Assembly: GCA_023387935.1 (NCBI GenBank)
Contig: JAEWHG010000184.1
Coordinates: forward strand, 1-15,060
From: Bacillota bacterium
GTDB taxonomy: Bacteria; Bacillota; Clostridia; Peptostreptococcales; Natronincolaceae
DNA: 15,060 nucleotides
Direction of reading: 5' to 3'
The notes below the pieces were generated by a model, which was not told where the DNA came from, did no database searches, and saw only the letters and a program-made list of their open reading frames with translations. The position numbers and the translations under genes are program-made. This document shows positions 13,083 through 15,060 of this stretch, in pieces (the first letter of the stretch is position 1; every line of letters begins with the position of its first letter).

Positions 13083-13901
13083 ATGAGAAAGAAAAGAATA
13101 ACGGAAAGATTCCCTTTCCTTTTACCAATAAGAAAATTTCAAAGAAACATAATTTTTTACACTAAAATGAAAATGGATTCAAATAAGTATTCAACAAAAA
13201 TATCTAGAAGCAATTTAGAGTATTTAGTTTTTACAACGAAAGAAAAAATGATTAATCCTAAAAGTGGATATGATATTCAGTATCAAATAAACAAAGTAGA
13301 TAATCTTAAACTAGTTGCAAAAACTATTCATAAAGTCATCATAGAACCCAATGAAACCTTTTCTTTTTGGATGCTAGCAAAAAACGCAGAAAAACACGGA
13401 AAATATAAAAAAGGATTGGCTATGGTTAATAATAAGATTGTCCCTGTAGAAGGTGGAGGTCTTTGTCAAATAAGCAATTTACTATTTTGGATGTTTCTTC
13501 ATACACCGCTTACTATAATAGAAAGGCATCCTCATTCAGCAGAAACTATGCCTCATCCAAAAGGAGAGATACCCGAAGGAGTTGATGCAACAATTGCAGA
13601 AGGATGGTTAGATTTAAAGGTAAAGAATAAAACAAATGAGAGATTTCAAATTTTAATTGAATTTGATGATGAATTTATATATGGAACAATTTTAAGCGAT
13701 ACATTTCAAGAAGTGAAATATAGCGTTAAAAGTGAAAATCTAAAATATACAAAGGAAAATCAAAAGATATATAGATATAACCAAATATATAAGATGGGTC
13801 ATAGCTTCTCTGGAAATGATTTGGTTTCTAAAGAATTAGTTTTAGAAAATAAGTATGAGATTAGATATGATATAGAATCTGAAATAGGCATTATTGAATA
13901 G
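13083..13901 (+). CDS. vanW: VanW family protein
   Basis: VanW proteins accompany vanB- and vanG-type glycopeptide resistance genes and also occur alone; their biochemical role is unsettled. The 272 residues contain the VanW domain: VIIEPNETFSFW (85-96), the signature GGGLCQISNLLF (124-135, with Cys128), ERHPHSAETMPHP (147-159) and the trailing VKNKTNERFQI. The N-terminus is basic (MRKKRITERFPFLLPIRKFQR) without a convincing signal peptide or membrane helix, so a cytoplasmic location is inferred. ATG 13083 is five bases after GGAGG (13073-13077); the in-frame TTG at 13071 lies before it. It is followed by vanG after 12 bases, and the two form a transcription unit with its own promoter region. 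Confidence 0.9.
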   Translation: MRKKRITERFPFLLPIRKFQRNIIFYTKMKMDSNKYSTKISRSNLEYLVFTTKEKMINPKSGYDIQYQINKVDNLKLVAKTIHKVIIEPNETFSFWMLAKNAEKHGKYKKGLAMVNNKIVPVEGGGLCQISNLLFWMFLHTPLTIIERHPHSAETMPHPKGEIPEGVDATIAEGWLDLKVKNKTNERFQILIEFDDEFIYGTILSDTFQEVKYSVKSENLKYTKENQKIYRYNQIYKMGHSFSGNDLVSKELVLENKYEIRYDIESEIGIIE

Positions 13902-13913
13902 GAGGTATTACAA

Positions 13914-14963
13914 ATGGAAAAAAAGGTTGTAGCAGTAATTTTTGGAGGAGAATCCTCTGAATATGAGGTATCACTAAAATCAGCATATTCAGTAATAGAT
14001 AATTTAGATATAAATAAATATAATGTTATAAAAATAGGTATTACAAGTGATGGAAAATGGCTTAGATACAATGGTGATCTAGATAAGATAAAGGAGAATA
14101 CATGGTTTTTAGATAATAGCTGTACAAAGGTTATGATCTCGCCAAGTAAAGGTGATGGAGAAATAGTTGAAATAAGCAATCAAGATATAATACACACAAA
14201 AATAGATATTGTATTTCCTATTCTTCATGGTAGAAATGGTGAAGATGGAACACTTCAGGGTTTACTAGAAATATGTGGTATCCCTTATGTTGGGTGTAAT
14301 ACAGCTACAAGTTCTATTTGTATAGATAAGGATTATGCACATAAAATAGTTCATAATGCAGGTTTTAATGTTCCAAGGAGTTTAGCAATTAACAATAGAA
14401 CAAACGAAAAAGAAATAAATGATTTTGCAAATAATGTTGGCTACCCAATTTATGTAAAACCAGCTAAAGAAGGTTCTTCTATAGGAATAACAAAATCGAA
14501 AAATAAATATGAACTATTTCAAGGAATAGAAGAAGCATTAAAACTTGATGATAAGGTTGTACTAGAGGAAAATATTAATGGATTTGAAGTTGGATGCGCT
14601 ATTTTAGGTAACGATGATTTAATAGTTGGGACAGTAGATGAGATTGAGGTACCGAATGGATTTTTTGATTTCAAAGAAAAATACACATTAGAACATTCAA
14701 AAATTCATCTGCCTGCAAGAATTGATAGTGAGCTTAGTGAGAAAATTAAGGAAACAGCAAAAGGTATATATAAATCTTTAGGATGTAGTGGATTATCGAG
14801 AGTAGATATGTTTGTCGATGAGAAAAATAGAATCGTATTTAATGAAGTAAATACGCTGCCAGGCTTTACAACAGGAAGTAGATTTCCTAATATGTTACTT
14901 CATTCTGGAATAGAGTATAAGGATATTTTAGACAAGCTAATTGAACTAGGAATGCAAAGATAA
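13914..14963 (+). CDS. vanG: D-alanine--D-serine ligase, VanG type (D-Ala-D-X ligase)
   Basis: This is an ATP-grasp ligase that joins D-Ala to a second D-amino acid for the peptidoglycan stem. The 349 residues include GGESSEYEVSLKSA (11-24), with Tyr17 where housekeeping Ddl has His. ILHGRNGEDGTLQG (103-116), the ATP-binding VKPAKEGSSIGITK (181-194) and the omega-loop FFDFKEKYTLEHSK (250-263) follow, then the metal ligands Asp298, Glu311 and Asn313 (VFNEVNTLPGF). The EYEVS variant and the EKYT loop recall enterococcal VanG (compared from memory), which makes D-Ala-D-Ser. An ordinary Ddl cannot be excluded. AGGAGG ends about nine bases before ATG 13914. No serine racemase (vanT) or D,D-peptidase (vanXY) follows within the window. 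Confidence 0.85.
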   Translation: MEKKVVAVIFGGESSEYEVSLKSAYSVIDNLDINKYNVIKIGITSDGKWLRYNGDLDKIKENTWFLDNSCTKVMISPSKGDGEIVEISNQDIIHTKIDIVFPILHGRNGEDGTLQGLLEICGIPYVGCNTATSSICIDKDYAHKIVHNAGFNVPRSLAINNRTNEKEINDFANNVGYPIYVKPAKEGSSIGITKSKNKYELFQGIEEALKLDDKVVLEENINGFEVGCAILGNDDLIVGTVDEIEVPNGFFDFKEKYTLEHSKIHLPARIDSELSEKIKETAKGIYKSLGCSGLSRVDMFVDEKNRIVFNEVNTLPGFTTGSRFPNMLLHSGIEYKDILDKLIELGMQR

Positions 14964-15060
14964 TTTATAAAAAACAGTACTAAAAAATGATGATATATAA
15001 GTTTTAGAGGTGTTTTATAATAAAAATAGAACAAAGAAGTAAATGCAGATAGCAAAATAG
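14964..15060. other. Window end, no gene seen
   Basis: These 97 bases contain no convincing coding start on the + strand. A Shine-Dalgarno-like AGAGGTG (15006-15012) is followed only by short frames that close before 15060. No clear terminator is visible after vanG, so the transcript may continue beyond the window. Confidence 0.5.

Noticed and set aside
15006..15060. Start of a further gene (vanXY or vanT) after vanG
   Set aside because: A Shine-Dalgarno-like AGAGGTG is present, but no ATG/GTG/TTG frame stays open to the window edge with a recognisable protein start.
1..15060. CRISPR array, tRNA or rRNA genes, transposase genes
   Set aside because: No regularly spaced direct repeats, no tRNA cloverleaf with a TTCGA-type arm, no rRNA sequence and no transposase-like protein were seen.

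Overview
The window is AT-rich, and every recognisable gene lies on the + strand. The gene order is the one that flanks the chromosomal replication origin of Firmicutes: origin with DnaA boxes, rpmH, rnpA, yidD, yidC, jag/khpB, mnmE, mnmG, rsmG, noc, parA (soj), parB (spo0J). Low GC, Shine-Dalgarno sites of the GGAGG type, frequent TTG/GTG starts and the downstream genes (a class V aminotransferase, DUF4446, a YkuS-family protein, VanW) suggest a clostridial species, possibly of the Alkaliphilus/Peptostreptococcales type. Genus is inference only.

Layout. Positions 1-345 hold about ten DnaA boxes on both strands, so this is the dnaA-rpmH intergenic half of oriC; dnaA itself should lie beyond the left edge on the minus strand. 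A textbook promoter (TTGACA-17-TATAAT, 355-383) drives rpmH, which is followed by a weak hairpin and then rnpA-yidD-yidC-khpB, closed by a terminator at 2609-2632. This block combines ribosome and RNase P components with membrane-protein insertion and an RNA-binding protein. mnmE follows from its own promoter region. A 181-bp gap with three consecutive stem-loops and a near-perfect parS site precedes mnmG, which overlaps rsmG by one base. MnmE and MnmG together modify the tRNA wobble uridine, and RsmG methylates 16S rRNA.

Next comes the chromosome segregation block: noc (own promoter region, strong terminator), then parA-parB. Noc carries the four DNA-recognition residues associated with NBS specificity, while ParB carries the parS-type Arg/Gly signature and the N-terminal ParA-stimulating motif. 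A PLP-dependent cysteine-desulfurase-like enzyme follows parB at once and ends in a terminator.

The right-hand third is less conserved: a DUF4446 membrane-anchored protein (with two inverted Spo0A-box-like sites upstream), a diacylglycerol/lipid kinase, and a small YkuS-family protein whose ribosome binding site is buried inside a terminator-like hairpin. A 25-bp perfect inverted repeat then separates ykuS from a two-gene vanW-vanG unit. The ligase has VanG-type (D-Ala-D-Ser) features. Its promoter has a 10-bp direct repeat with 11-bp period over the -35 position, as expected for an OmpR/VanR-type response regulator. No vanR, vanS, vanXY or vanT is visible before the window ends.

Most of the window is conserved core genome. 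The parts that merit a second look are the vanW-vanG unit and its promoter, the ykuS leader hairpin, the mnmE-mnmG intergenic palindromes with parS, and the Noc that lacks an evident membrane-targeting helix.
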